From Ciborinia camelliae (taxonomy: Eukaryota > Ascomycota > Leotiomycetes > Helotiales > Sclerotiniaceae): a DNA stretch of 64,000 nucleotides. The stretch is from positions 62,001 to 126,000 of the forward strand of contig JANPYM010000016.1 in NCBI GenBank assembly GCA_025890175.1. The letters run 5' to 3'. Position numbers and translations under genes: made by a program. Each line of letters begins with the position of its first letter. The stretch's first letter is position 1. Below are positions 12,665 to 23,859 of the stretch, piece after piece. The notes below the pieces were generated by a model. The model had not been told where the DNA came from. It searched no databases and worked only from the letters and a program-made list of their open reading frames with translations.

Positions 12665-13621
12665 TCATTTCGAATCAGCCATCCCATAAGGGTTACAATT
12701 ATCCTCTAAATCTCTGACAGTGCCATCCCCAGCATTAGTGACATTAGTAACCTTAACTTCATTAGGATCCTCCACGACAAAGATCTCCACTTCCTCTTCG
12801 AACGGCTCGTCGACTGGCAACCCTATCACAGCGACCTCAGACTCTTGCTGTGCTTCAATAGCCGGTGAGTATTTTTCCAGGAAGTTGTCTGTATAATATC
12901 TCCTGGTATCATATACACCATCCCAGTCCTTTTCCAGCCAAACAACTGTCCATTCCGCAAATATTGGTTCTGTTTCCGATTTATCATCTCGGTGAAATGA
13001 AACTGCACCACACTCCTTCAGTGCTCTCTTGATCCGTGAAATGAAGCGCTCGAGCCGATTACGAAACTTTGACACGGTCTCTTTGTCAAAACTTGGGTCC
13101 TGGCAGCCTAGAGAAGATAAAAGATTCTGAAATGCGGCTGCGTGCTTGCCTCGTGATCCGATTGCCTTGTTTGATTGCATCCAACGAGCAATAGCCTTTC
13201 TCTCTGCGTTCCCAAATATGCTACGAGGGTTTCGTGCGGATTGTGGCGATAGAGAATTGATAGCGATAAATTGGTTGGTGAGGGGTACTGATTTACTCAA
13301 CGCTTCATCCGTATCTTTTGGTCGCATTCGAATACTAATGGCATTTTTTTCTGCGCTCTCAAGCCTTCTCAAAGGGTCTCGGTCTCTTTTCGTAGATTTT
13401 GGCAGTTGAGGATTGATGGCTATAAATTTGTTGGTCGGGGGTGATGACTTTAACTTGATCTTGATCTTGGGCTTGGGCTTGGTCTTGGTCTTGGGCAACG
13501 CATCGTCTGCGGAGCTAGAGTAGATGGACTTGTAAGATTTGAGGCTGATCCGCGGACGTTTATTCTGTTGTGCCTCTGCGGAAGGACTGATGGATCGTTT
13601 TCGCGACTCGTTTGACGACAT
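12665..13621 (-). CDS. Unrecognised basic nuclear-like protein with internal duplication
   Basis: Single exon, 318 residues. I do not recognise the family. The N-terminus is Ser/Arg/Lys-rich (RKRS, KRPR) with an alternating Lys run KTKTKPKPKIKIKLK (residues 44-58), suggesting nuclear localisation. Two related units follow: PTNKFIAIN at 62-70 with AEKNAISIRM at 90-99, and LTNQFIAIN at 114-122 with AERKAIARWM at 139-148. Residues about 160-245 (FQNLLSSLGCQDPSF, WTVVWLEKDWDGVYD) look globular, and the C-terminus is acidic. The upstream side at 13622-13760 is T-rich. A captured transposon-derived gene is conceivable, but nothing shows it directly. Confidence 0.65.
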   Translation of the reverse strand: MSSNESRKRSISPSAEAQQNKRPRISLKSYKSIYSSSADDALPKTKTKPKPKIKIKLKSSPPTNKFIAINPQLPKSTKRDRDPLRRLESAEKNAISIRMRPKDTDEALSKSVPLTNQFIAINSLSPQSARNPRSIFGNAERKAIARWMQSNKAIGSRGKHAAAFQNLLSSLGCQDPSFDKETVSKFRNRLERFISRIKRALKECGAVSFHRDDKSETEPIFAEWTVVWLEKDWDGVYDTRRYYTDNFLEKYSPAIEAQQESEVAVIGLPVDEPFEEEVEIFVVEDPNEVKVTNVTNAGDGTVRDLEDNCNPYGMADSK

Positions 13622-15459
13622 CTTATGAATACGTTAATAAGTTGCTCAATCTGGATCAGATATTTTTTTTCTTGAGTTGATGATGATTTAGGAGATAAAA
13701 CTCTGGTCGGGAGGGAGACTTATATTGGATTTTGTGGGTGGTTGTTGAAGTTGTCTTGATTAACAAGAGGAAATCTTAAGAGCAAGTTGAGGTTCAAAAA
13801 GGATTACGGAAAAAGAGAGCTCCATCTTAGTGACGCTAGTGTGTCACGATTACATTCACATTTACTGTAACTTTGAGTAAAGCGTACTGAGGGTGAATTC
13901 TGGAAGTGGAGTGAAACTTGAGTGAATCTTCGAGGTGAAGAAAAAGTTATTCTATCTAAGCGAGACGAAAGTGAAGGAAGAGGATAGTATAGGAATGTCT
14001 CAGACGGTATCGATAATGAGCATTGTAGTCTTGGTGCTTTCTTCTTAATATGATGATAGATAATAGGATGATTTATGTATTTGAGAGGGTATTTGAAGAT
14101 TCCCGCTCCAGTTTCAAGAGCCGTACTACTGGATGGATGTATACTTTTGGCTTGTGAGAGGAAGACTTATACAGTCAAACTATGCTCGTCTCCTCTGCCA
14201 GCCTCATTGTAAATAGCACCGGCCTTCATCTCCGGTACTATCATCTGATGCTCAATGGCGATATTATAATCCATCTCACCTTCGAACTTCCGTATCTTCA
14301 TCTAGTTGACATAGACTTCTAGAACCATCTTTCGCTGTTTCGCATGGGTTTGGCTGTACAAAGAAAGGAGAGGGATTAGATTAGTGCTTCTGCTGAAGAC
14401 CGTAAATCTTTGAAGGACGACGCTAGCGATTGATCAAATGGCCGAATCTCTGCGCTTATCAAACTATATGGGTGCCTATATATTGATGCCGAACGAATAT
14501 CTGTTAGTCGGTAGTGATACACCGTTCCTTCCTTTCTGTTCTTTAGTGCATCTAGCTAATTTCCATATGGCAAGTCACCCGGCTTTGTATTCAACGGGTA
14601 TATTCACTCTAATGGTAGTCACGCGCTGGAAGAGCTATGTTTCTAAGTCAAATACTCTCTGTTGAAGCCAAGTTATAGTAAGGTCCATGTCATAATCCTA
14701 ATGGTCCCCAGATTTTGAGCGTGGATGGAACATGTTTTAGCCGTGAAGATCTTTTTACCGAGGAACAATCTTTACATAATAAGGAGCCGTCCAGCTCCGG
14801 GAACTACTAGGTATACCTAGTACGCTCCAACTCAGTCGCCAAAATTCTTATCAACCCGACCATAACCCCCAAAACTCTGTACCTAATTTCGCTGACGTAA
14901 GTGCTCCATTTAAATCACACAACTGTAAACAGCTGGAGCCTCATGAATAGTCACAGGAAGTCTAAGAGCGGAATGAATTCCGCAAGATGCTGAGGTCATT
15001 TTTAATTCAGGCGTGAGATTCCCTTCGAAGAAAAAGCGAATATTTATCTTCCTCTTATGCTAGAACTCGATGACATTGATGCAGAGTTTGATGTTTGAAT
15101 GAAGTCAGAAAAGCATCAATCATAACATGCTGAGTCACCCAGAGATTTCAAGGTCACGTGAGAATAATTGCCACTGCGAACACGGAGTTAGAGCGAGCGG
15201 GCAATTCTTCAACACAATCATTGGAATCGCAATCTGGTCTGGAGTAGAAAAGCTTACGGATAGCCACGTCCCTCTCTTTGACTATTTGGCTGTATAAATC
15301 GTGTTAACTATAGCTCTGTAGACTCGTGGCTTATGAGAAGGAATTGCAGCCCCACTCGTCATCCGCAATTTTAAAATAGCACATGGGACTTTCTATCTCA
15401 GTCAGCGTAATTCACACTCTTCATCTCCATCCCCAAAGCTTTCCCAACATTCATCAATC
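13622..15459. other. Intergenic region between divergent unrecognised genes
   Basis: Contains the promoters of the two divergently read genes on either side. A short ATG-initiated frame at 14438-14665 has no similarity I recognise and poor coding character, so it is not called. No repeats or RNA genes were recognised. Confidence 0.5.
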
Positions 15460-16275
15460 ATGGACCACAAAACCTCCACCATGACAGCCTCAGAAGCCGA
15501 AGCTTCTTGGACAAAATGGAAGCATCCCTGGAACATCAACAATGCCACTCACCCCTGGGTACCCGACGTGGATATCAACACCATGATTCGTATCTCTTCT
15601 CCTGATCTCCCAAAGGTCCTCGAACGCGGCTCTTTCGAAGAAGCAAACTATACATTGTTAACACGTGTGGATCTGGAACTTCCCCCTTTCTCTCTGCAAG
15701 CTTTACTTGCTAATCCCGACGATCTGACGATGGCGGAACTGCAACGATTTTGTGGAAAAGCTTCAATGTGTTATGATGTTACTGGAAATTGGAAGGTGGA
15801 GCCACGGGGAAGGAAGGTGGCAGTGTTACATCGATTGTATGGGGAGTGGTTTAAACTTGTTCCGTCGAATACCGCAGAGACCAAGTTTTTTACTAGGTAT
15901 ATAGAAGCTGAGGGGCTCGATAGCTCGGATTTGGAAGGGGTTGTGAGGGCTCATAAGAAGTTATACGGGAAAGTTGAAGAGCAGCTGACAAAGCTTGTTG
16001 AGACCACGGGTAAGAGGCTTGGGGATGCAGATCCATATCCTCAGTTCACGGTGTTGCCGACGCTGAGAGACTTGGCTATTGTTGTGGATGGGAAAGCTTC
16101 ACTAGATCCTGCGACTTTTATTATTCTGAAACCGAATAGGGCGGAGGGAATAAAAGCTTTGGAGGGGGCGGAGCAAACAGAGATTGATGGCGAGAAAGTT
16201 TTACATGCGAAGATGGGGATGGAACAGATCATGCGTGCGGTGGTAGATATGCAAAAGAAGGCGGAAGAATCTTGA
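15460..16275 (+). CDS. Unrecognised cytosolic-type protein, 271 residues
   Basis: One intronless frame with good coding character and a start context ATCATGG preceded by a CT-rich leader. I do not recognise the family. There is no signal peptide or membrane segment. The N-terminal part is Trp-rich (SWTKWKHPWNINNATHPW). The middle is rich in charged helices (residues about 150-185, EGVVRAHKKLYGKVEEQLTKL), and the C-terminal part alternates strand-like and helical segments (PTLRDLAIVVDGKASLD, FIILKPNRAEG). A second in-frame Met at residue 8 could be the true start. A metabolic or stress role cannot be inferred. Confidence 0.7.
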   Translation: MDHKTSTMTASEAEASWTKWKHPWNINNATHPWVPDVDINTMIRISSPDLPKVLERGSFEEANYTLLTRVDLELPPFSLQALLANPDDLTMAELQRFCGKASMCYDVTGNWKVEPRGRKVAVLHRLYGEWFKLVPSNTAETKFFTRYIEAEGLDSSDLEGVVRAHKKLYGKVEEQLTKLVETTGKRLGDADPYPQFTVLPTLRDLAIVVDGKASLDPATFIILKPNRAEGIKALEGAEQTEIDGEKVLHAKMGMEQIMRAVVDMQKKAEES

Positions 16276-17204
16276 GAGAAAGGCATTTTTTTGTATCTAT
16301 ACCAGATGCGAGTAAAATAACGAAAAATTCAAACCGACATGCGTGACGGGCTTCTGCTGAAGATGGTTAGCAACATGAAAATCAATGTGTTGGATGAATC
16401 TGAAATGGTAGCGAGGTGAACTGATATGTATTGAGAATTGAATTCTCTACGATCCCTTTCATCAGGATTACCTGGTTAATTGTCTATACACGATTGGAAA
16501 ACATAGAGCTCTGTATTAGCACGCAAACTTTATCTTATATGACAAAAGATTTCGGATCCTCTTCGCTCTAAACATGCGGATATGCAAGTAGATGACACAA
16601 TCAATATCATACTCAGTCATCCACGGTTCCTGGGGTTCTCGACAGAAAATATGGATCGTCCAGTCCTTGCGCATCACCTAAAAAAGAAGGGAGGAAATAT
16701 ATGGGGGAATATATGCAATGCGTCGTTATGTTATGTCAATTTTATGGTTAGAGATTGGGTCATATTATAGGTTTCATGTATTTAATACTGGAAATTTCCG
16801 ATTATTCCTTAAGAAAAGCGTCCCTCGATGATTTTTTGAAGTAGATTGTTACATATTAAAGAAATTTTGGAATATCATATCTCTCTTGTGTGTCCTCGCG
16901 AAGAATTCAAGTCTGAGTCCAATTGGCCATAAGATTGTCACTTCAGATGATGCAAGGAATTTATGGTGCAGTATTATTCATTCATATGTATGGTATGCAT
17001 ATGCAAATACCTTTTAGGTTGCCAGATGCTATCGTTAATCCTAGAAATCCCCAGAGCCTTGACAGTCCACCAGCGCCACCTTGCTCGCTCCTGCACGTCA
17101 TCGTTTGCTCCCTCCCAACCGCCTTCGACTCCACAAACGCATCGTATTTAACATGAGTACCCTGAATAAGTTCTCATGACAATATCCGGCCGCTATTGTT
17201 TTGT
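16276..17204. other. Convergent intergenic region
   Basis: AT-rich DNA between two convergent genes with only short frames. No recognisable gene. Confidence 0.5.
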
Positions 17205-18278
17205 CTACATGTCTAGATCGGCAAACAAATAACAGACCTCATCATCGTCGGGAGGTTGAACACTTCCTCCTACAGAGCTTGGTCTACCATGAACATGAAA
17301 CTGGCATGGATGAACACCTGGACCAACAGGAGTGACAGTAACAGCACCAGCACCAACAGAAACTCCTCCAGCCTCCAATTCCTCTTCCTTGACCTTAATT
17401 TCTTCTTTGGCATATTCTTGGTTGAAGTCGCGAATGCGTGGATCATTGCCATTGGTGAGCTTGACGAGCATCTTCATGAATTCTGCGAAAAACTCATTAC
17501 TGTTCTTAATCAACCATTGGAATCCAGTTGAATCGAGGCCAGGAGTCATTGCAGTGTAAAGCGCGTTAGCGGCACAGAACTTGCGAAGGGGAGATTCTGG
17601 TTCAGCATGCTCGAGAATATTCTTGACGAGGGTGTGTGTCAAAATGGTGGAGCCGACAGAAAGAGCATCTTGAAGCGCATCCATAATCTTGTTGAGAAAG
17701 GTGTTATCCATTTCGAAGATCTCCGCAAAGACGTAGAGTTGGCACAGCTCCGAAATGCGAGTTCCTTTCTCAACTTCGGTCATGCGACGAGTGACAGTAG
17801 GAATGCGACCCTTGTAAAGATACTCATTGAAGAGTTTGAAGACCAAAGGACTTGTATCATGGATGGAGTACATCTTGTTTCGCTCGGGCCCGCTCTCCCT
17901 TACCAACTTTGCGAATCTACGGGACGAACCAATCAACAAGTTCTTGTGAATGGTAAAGACCATGGTACCGGTACCGTTTACTTCGTCATCACTACTGGGT
18001 CCAACCTTCAATATAATTGTTTCCATGCCCATGGTGCTGTACAAAAAAGAGTTAGATCGATGGTCAAAGATGAAGGAAGGAAGTAGCAAAGCAGATTATA
18101 CTTACTCGGTGAACATGACGTCTGGTTCAGCCTTGATCAAAGCCTTTGACTTTGATTGAGCAGCGGGTTGATTGCTTTGACTGGCAGTTTGAGATTGCTT
18201 AGAAGAAGGATTGCCTGCAAAGGTATTCCACTGCTTCACAGCACCTGCTGGCACATATTCATTACTCTGATCAGTCAT
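17205..18278 (-). CDS. BTB/POZ-like domain protein, cluster member A
   Basis: Exons on the minus strand are 18278-18106 and 18036-17205, 334 residues. The intron (GTAAGT to TACAG, 69 bp) is phase 2 and falls at the D-T-M-G-M-E junction, the position used by paralogues B and D. The N-terminal 50 residues are Gln/Ser-rich. The BTB-like fold covers residues about 60-180: FTIHKNLLIGSSRRFAKLV, then YSIHDTSPLVFKLFNEYLY, then LYVFAEIFEMDNTFLNKIMDAL. The tail has an acidic Lys/Glu segment and CQFHVH, matching the first half of the C-x-F-H-x-H-x5-C motif of the paralogues but lacking the last cysteine. BTB domains mediate dimerisation or cullin-3 contact; no partner domain is present. A further short upstream exon (ATGGGTAAT at 18358) with a GGAT-rich intron could give a longer N-terminus. 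Confidence 0.8.
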
Positions 18279-18938
18279 GTTAAATCTGCGCTCAAAGGTT
18301 TGTTGGAAATGGATGGATGGATGGATGGATGGATGGATGGATGACTTACATTACCCATCTTGATCAAATTTAAGGTGGGAAGAATTGAATTTTTGACTAA
18401 GAACCTTGATGAGAGTGAGGGAGTGAGAGTGTGAGAATCAAAAGTATCGTCTGTTTGAGTCTATTCGAGAATAGATGGTTGTTGTTATGAATTGTTTATG
18501 AGATGAATGTGGGAGGGGGAGGGGGAGAGGTGAAGGAAGAAAGGAAATTAATTTACTTCACTTTGAAATTATAAGCTAACATTCAATGTCTTGATTTTCT
18601 TTTCTTTTCTTTTCATTGGTTGAACAAAAGTTTTATTTCCAAAAAAAAAGTGAATTGACTATTTCAATTATTTTGGTTGGATGGTGAGGCTTTAGATATT
18701 TCTTTCTACGGCTCTCATCTTCAGCATAAAGTTAGTGATCTCAAGGTTCTTCCCACATAAAAACAACTTCAACAACTTGTCCAACTTACAAGCTGCCACA
18801 GTTCTTTTTTCCTCAAAAGGATTCGACCTACTTTGAGACAGAAAGAGACTTGTATTACTTTTGAATATCGTGGTATTGAAGTTAATTATCATTGAGTCTT
18901 CCCAGAATACCAGTTCCGTGTCGGTATCTCTAGTTGCG
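18279..18938. other. Divergent promoter region of BTB genes A and B, with (GGAT)n microsatellite
   Basis: About nine copies of GGAT lie at 18311-18345, inside what may be a leader intron of gene A (GTAAGT on the minus strand at about 18349). A/T-rich and CTTTT-rich tracts (18595-18650) follow. The two BTB genes are head to head and may share this regulatory DNA. Confidence 0.55.
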
Positions 18939-19729
18939 ATGTCTTCTTCAAAAGCCCCCTCAGAAGTCCCCTCGGAAGCATTTAACTTCGGAAAGTAAGT
19001 TGAACACCCGAACTTTTGAAATCATTCATACTGACAAGCTATAGGGCCCTTGGCAACGAATTGGTGATAGCCAATGTCGGAGAAGAGAAGCACAAATTCA
19101 CATTGCACAAAGATCTACTATGCAATTCCGTGGAATATTTCCGCGCTGCTTTTGCACCTGATGGGTTTAAGGAGAGCCATGATTCAGTTATTGATATGCC
19201 AGAGGATGACCCCAAAGTCTTTGAGCTCTTTGTACATTGGTTGTATCGGGGTACAATAGCTGAAGTAAAGTCAAGAGAGTCTGAGGATATCATCACACTA
19301 TTCGACCTTTACATCTTTGCTGAGAAGCTATGCATAAACGAACTTGCAAATAAGACTATGGACGCACTTCAAAATATGGGAAAGGAATCGGACCAGTTGA
19401 TTGGCATATCTGTAGATCTAGCCGCCAAAATTTGTGGAAACACGTCGCTTACATCACCTTTACGCAAATTCTGCCTCCATTCCCTTTTACACAAGTACTA
19501 TGTCTACGAACCCAACCTGGACAAGAATGACAATGTGTTCTTGGATGAAAAGAATCTCCTCGAGCTATGGGAGATTTTCAAGGACAATTGTGATATTTAC
19601 GTGGGATTCTTCACTAGAGCACAGAAATCCTTATCAAGATACCGTGTCCAAAAATACCCCGGGGATATTTCTCTCTGGAAGCAATGCTACTTTCATCGAC
19701 ATTCACAAGAGGAAATTTGTCACAGATAA
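18939..19729 (+). CDS. BTB/POZ-like domain protein, cluster member B
   Basis: Exons 18939-18994 and 19045-19729 give 246 residues. The phase-2 intron (GTAAGT to CTATAG, 50 bp) splits the codon before A-L-G-N-E, the same place as in A and D. The BTB-like fold spans residues about 20-140: HKFTLHKDLLCNSVEYFRAA, then DDPKVFELFVHWLYRGTI, then LFDLYIFAEKLCINELANK. A helical BACK-like segment follows (SPLRKFCLHSLLHKYYV). The last 14 residues contain C-Y-F-H-R-H-x5-C (C233, H236, H238, C244), a possible metal-binding motif shared with C and D. The compact architecture, with no second annotated domain, is common in lineage-expanded fungal BTB families; substrate-adaptor activity is plausible but unproven. 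Confidence 0.85.
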
Positions 19730-21821
19730 AAGGCAAAAGCTTACAAGAGAACATAAAAAAGAATGAGGCTAAGGCTTAATCTTGAGAGGTTAATCGGTGA
19801 AGCTCAATTTGGGTACTGTCTTGGGCGTTAAGTGCGACGAAATGATACTGGTGATGGTAACAAAAATATCAGCGAATGGGATCAATAATAGAAGCTGGGT
19901 GCTCGGGAGTGGCATATTGATCAAGCACCTACCAGAATAATACAAATTCAAATACAAACTATCCCCATCATATCCACCGCCCGTATCAGCATGTGCTTCC
20001 TATTTTTATTCTACGAGGTGAGATGTCCAAGGTAATATTCAGAAGAACTCTACTCCTATACTATGAAACATCGAGATGATGACTAGGAAGATGACAGAGA
20101 GGAAGTTAATACTTCTTTCTGATATAGGTAAAACGTTCTTTGAAATTGATGAGAAAGATGATAAAGCTCAGCGGAATATTGTCTATATATATGAGGTTTC
20201 CTTTTACTTCTCTGGAGAATCTTGGGCTACAAGATATATTGTACAATGTTGACAACAATACTCCTCACTAATATTTATGGAAAGAATGGAACATTGATTT
20301 ATTGTAGAATGGTAATATTATGATTCCTTTTCACGTTTCTAGAGACTAAACAAGTTATCGATATATGATCAAGTCGCTATGAGAGTAAAGAATGTAACTC
20401 CCCCTACACAAAAGTCTATAATGCTGGGTCCATTTATTCCCCCATGTCTTTAACTTCAATATCATTCTCAAGAATCCCTCGGCGATATTACGCATCTTCC
20501 GCCTCATCTATTTACCGATTGCTTCATTCAACAGTACCCGATTATGTTCCAGGTGGACAAAGACTTTCCGAATATTGACTAAGATCTAGACTGTCGAAAA
20601 TAGTAATGAGAGTGGTTTTATCAAGTCATATGGGCGTAGTTTTAGTTTAGGACCTAGTTTATACAAGCGTGGGCGGGCCCAAAACGCGCCTCCCCCCCGG
20701 CGTCCGGGGGTGTTAGCTGATTGGATTGATTGCGATACGGTGTTAGGAACCAATATGGCAGGTACGACTAGAGCTCTAGGTGGGCCTATATAAACCTCAA
20801 GATCGTACATAGTAAACAATCAACCTCTCTACACCCTACATCAAGAATCACCCCCTCAACGGCAAACTAATAAGATTAAGATGGAGTTTCTGTGTGCCGC
20901 ACCACGTGTCGAAGATTTGATAAATCATGTGACGTATTATATAAGAATTGACGTGATCTGATTGCTGTAAAGTGGAGGGGTCGTTTTTGCTCCTGCTTCG
21001 AAATCCTTTCACCTCGTTGCAGGCATAAGCCGCCACAGTTTAGATCTTCAATCAACATCCCCTCTCCACTACTTTCCCACTCTTTCTAAAACCTGTACAC
21101 AATCCATGTTAATTATTGTTAACCAATAAAGTAAGGCGAACGCAAACTTTGAAAATCGGAGCTAAAAATAAACTAGTCACGTCATGCCTAGGCAGGGCTG
21201 CCTAGTGAATTCCATATAGTTAGTCACTCAATCACTCCCTATATTAGGCGAAGATTTCTTTGAAGAGAAAATTTTCCTCTTTAGCATAGTTCATTTATCT
21301 AATTGCTGGTTCATGAAGCTATTTCCATATGCTGGCGTGACTCGTGTGACAAGTCGGTTTATTTCCTCTACTGGCCGAACTAACAACCACTGGCTCAAGG
21401 CTAAAAGTGTCACTCTCTCTTTTAAGAACTTTACAAAGTGTTGCCACTGTATAAATTTTTTCCCAAGATAGCTAGTGCATGACGAGCTGGAAAATCAGGG
21501 ACTTGATCTTTTTAGAAGGATATTGCCCCGCGCTCTTGGAAATTTCGAGGTAGATACTGTGCGGGAAAATCATGTGTACAGAGGTCACGTGATTTTTCTC
21601 CACCTGTATATATTAGACCTTTAGTCGTAGTTGTAGATCATCATTATTGCCTTTCTAGAATACAATACACTTTTACTTTATATATTTCTTGATCATATTC
21701 AATACTATATACTAGACTTTAGTTTACTGCCCTTATACTCTACTACTATCCAAAGTTTGTCGAACATTATCTTATATACTATTACCATCGATCTGTATAT
21801 GGTATAGAGAAGGCTAACAAT
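19730..21821. other. Intergenic region with LTR-like relic
   Basis: No supported gene. A GC hairpin (CCCCCGG, spacer CGT, CCGGGGG) lies at 20694-20710, just before an LTR-like sequence at 20741. A CACGTGA site is near 21587, and TATATA-rich DNA at 21608-21800 could be a promoter for the short frame that follows. Confidence 0.5.
20741..20843. repeat. LTR-like repeat relic, copy 1
   Basis: It begins TGTTAGGAACCAATATGGCA and contains a TATATAA box about 55 bases later. It aligns with the sequence at 25003 (TGTTGGGGATCAATATGGCA) over about 100 bases with scattered substitutions and one gap of about 12 bases. The TGTT start and internal TATA box resemble retrotransposon LTRs. Its ends are uncertain and no target duplication was found. 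Confidence 0.5.
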
Positions 21822-22043
21822 ATGATCCACCTACCAACCTTCACTCTTTCACAATACGTAGTTCAAAATTTCAACCTTCCAGGCAAGGAGCTGGAAGAGA
21901 TGGACAAAAGTTGGACGCCAAATTGTCTATCGAGTAATCCTCGTATCCATTTGAAATTTCCCATGGGTGGTGGTTTGAATTCAGCTGTGCCATCTGCCAA
22001 AAAGACACATTTTCTCATACAGATTGAGGCCATCGGACTGTGA
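21822..22043 (+). CDS. Doubtful small protein, 73 residues
   Basis: An ATG-initiated frame with a TATATA-rich, CT-rich upstream region. The sequence (FTLSQYVVQNFNLPGKELEE) has mildly coding composition. I recognise no family. It may be a real small gene, an exon of a decayed gene, or chance. Confidence 0.25.
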   Translation: MIHLPTFTLSQYVVQNFNLPGKELEEMDKSWTPNCLSSNPRIHLKFPMGGGLNSAVPSAKKTHFLIQIEAIGL

Positions 22044-22716
22044 GGAAAGAATAATAATATATCCCTACAATTTTTTCTAGGGAACGGATGCAGCCAGTTG
22101 ACTTAACGCTTCTCCCAAGATACTGACGATCCGTAAATTTAACTGCCGATATAAAGTGTAAACTCAAATTTTATATGTAGAAAGTTTTTCCTGTAATGGA
22201 AAAACTACTTCCTAAAGTTACCTGAAATTTAGAGGTAATTAATTAAATTAGTACTGTTTGAAGTTTTTTTCTTTCGTGAATGATCGAAACTAGGACTGTT
22301 TTTAGAAGCTAGTCACATTAGTCTAGCGGAAAAGGGGGAAGTGTGTTAGAATTAGCAATTAGGTCGCCCAAATGAAGTAATATCTTTCCTCCCAAACCAT
22401 GTAAATCACACATTCATTCTTCCTCTTGAGGCTACAATTCTCCACATTATTTCAGAAATCGCTGACACACAAGATAAAAAGAAAAAATATTTATAGATGT
22501 CATGATAATAAATTATAAGATAATGCCTAGTCAATAGGTTCGCTAGCTGGAACTAGTTGTGTAGATCTCACTCGCAAGCTCTCAACTAGACAGAAGCTCA
22601 CTTGTTAGCTTCGCCCCAAAGATATCATCTCTAATTGAATGAATCCCAAAGACTTTCATTCTACATTACAACAACTTTCACTCAACAATACATAAATTTT
22701 CATCGTACAACACAAA
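22044..22716. other. AT-rich intergenic DNA upstream of BTB gene C
   Basis: No gene seen. The DNA is AT-rich with short direct repeats. Confidence 0.4.
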
Positions 22717-22893
22717 GATAACCTTTCATTCACCAACACGACGACAACCTTTCATTCACCAACACGACGATAACCTTTCATTCACCAACACGACGACAAC
22801 CTTTCATTCACCAACACGACGATAACCTTTCATTCACCAACACGACGACAACCTTTCATTCACCAACGCGACGATAACCTTTCATCCTACGAC
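22717..22893 (+). repeat. 26-bp minisatellite in the leader of BTB gene C
   Basis: Six full units and one partial unit of GAYAACCTTTCATTCACCAA plus CACGAC, directly upstream of the ATG at 22925. The third base alternates T, C, T, C, T, C, T, so the array has a 52-bp higher-order period. Units contain no ATG on the coding strand, so the array would not add upstream start codons to a leader. Confidence 0.95.
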
Positions 22894-22924
22894 CCAACCA
22901 TCAACTTCGTTTTCCAATCCCAAG

Positions 22925-23827
22925 ATGTCGAACAGCATCTTCAGCGGCCCAAATCCTCCTGTTGAATTGGCAACATTAATTGTTGGCGCTCAGCAACAAA
23001 AATTCATCGGCCCTAAATCCTTGATATATAACTCAGCTAACTTCTTCGCAGTAGCATTCGACAATGCAGACACACCTAACCAGATCATCCTGAAAGATAC
23101 CACTCCCCAAGCTATTCATACGTTCCTCAGTTGGCTCATCCATTCCCACCTACAAGTTGAAGACACTTGGGCTTGTTTCAAAAATCTTCTCAATCTTTGC
23201 TTGCTGGCAGAGAAATGGAATTTTGAAGAGTTGGCCAATGACACGGTCGACGAAATCTTAAGATTGGCTAGCACCTACCGATCGGTCTGGAAATTTACCA
23301 ACCGTGAGCTCTCAGTCATCTGGGGGGCTTCACGACCTGACTCGCCCATCAAAAAACTCTGCATCCAATTTATAGCCTGGCGGATGTATAAAGAAACAGA
23401 TATATCACCTGTTAATACCGAAGTTCGCGTTCTCAGACACTTAGCACACCTCTCAAACTCTGATCCCAATCTTCTTCTTTCTTTCTGGGAACACATTCAG
23501 TTCTCAATGGAAATTTTCAGGACAGAGTACCGTCTCTATGGAGAATACGACACTCCAGGTGAACGCTGTCACTTTCATTATCATGCTAAGGGGTCGAAAT
23601 GCGAAGACGGCAACATGGGCGACGACGAAGCGGAGGACGACGACGAAGCGGAGGACGACGACGAAGCGGAGGACGACGACGATATAGATGATATCAACTT
23701 GGGCGGCGGCGAAATGCATGATGGCAACCCTCCATTGTCACCCCAGAGTCGTTCCATTAGTGTCGGAGAGGATGATAACTACATGGGCGGCGACGAACTA
23801 GATGGTAACGACATGGGTGATGACTGA
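22925..23827 (+). CDS. BTB/POZ-like domain protein, cluster member C, intronless with acidic tail
   Basis: Single exon, 300 residues. Residues about 12-130 follow the paralogues: ELATLIVGAQQQKFIGPKSL, then TPQAIHTFLSWLIHS, then LLNLCLLAEKWNFEELANDT. A BACK-like helical part follows (DSPIKKLCIQFIAWRMYKE). C-H-F-H-Y-H-x5-C lies at about 214-225. After it comes an acidic tail with three identical DDEAED units encoded by an 18-bp tandem repeat at 23621-23674. The intron present in A, B and D is absent, and the domain is the most diverged (HKxL replaced by IGPKSL). The gene lies between a 26-bp minisatellite and a downstream array, a setting unlike its neighbours. Function unknown. Confidence 0.8.
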   Translation: MSNSIFSGPNPPVELATLIVGAQQQKFIGPKSLIYNSANFFAVAFDNADTPNQIILKDTTPQAIHTFLSWLIHSHLQVEDTWACFKNLLNLCLLAEKWNFEELANDTVDEILRLASTYRSVWKFTNRELSVIWGASRPDSPIKKLCIQFIAWRMYKETDISPVNTEVRVLRHLAHLSNSDPNLLLSFWEHIQFSMEIFRTEYRLYGEYDTPGERCHFHYHAKGSKCEDGNMGDDEAEDDDEAEDDDEAEDDDDIDDINLGGGEMHDGNPPLSPQSRSISVGEDDNYMGGDELDGNDMGDD

Positions 23828-23859
23828 ATGGAGGGTGTTAGCCCACATGGTGTGAGAAT

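Noticed and set aside
22717..22893. Regularly spaced repeats resembling a CRISPR array
   Set aside because: Units are contiguous without unique spacers, in a fungal genome. It is a minisatellite.
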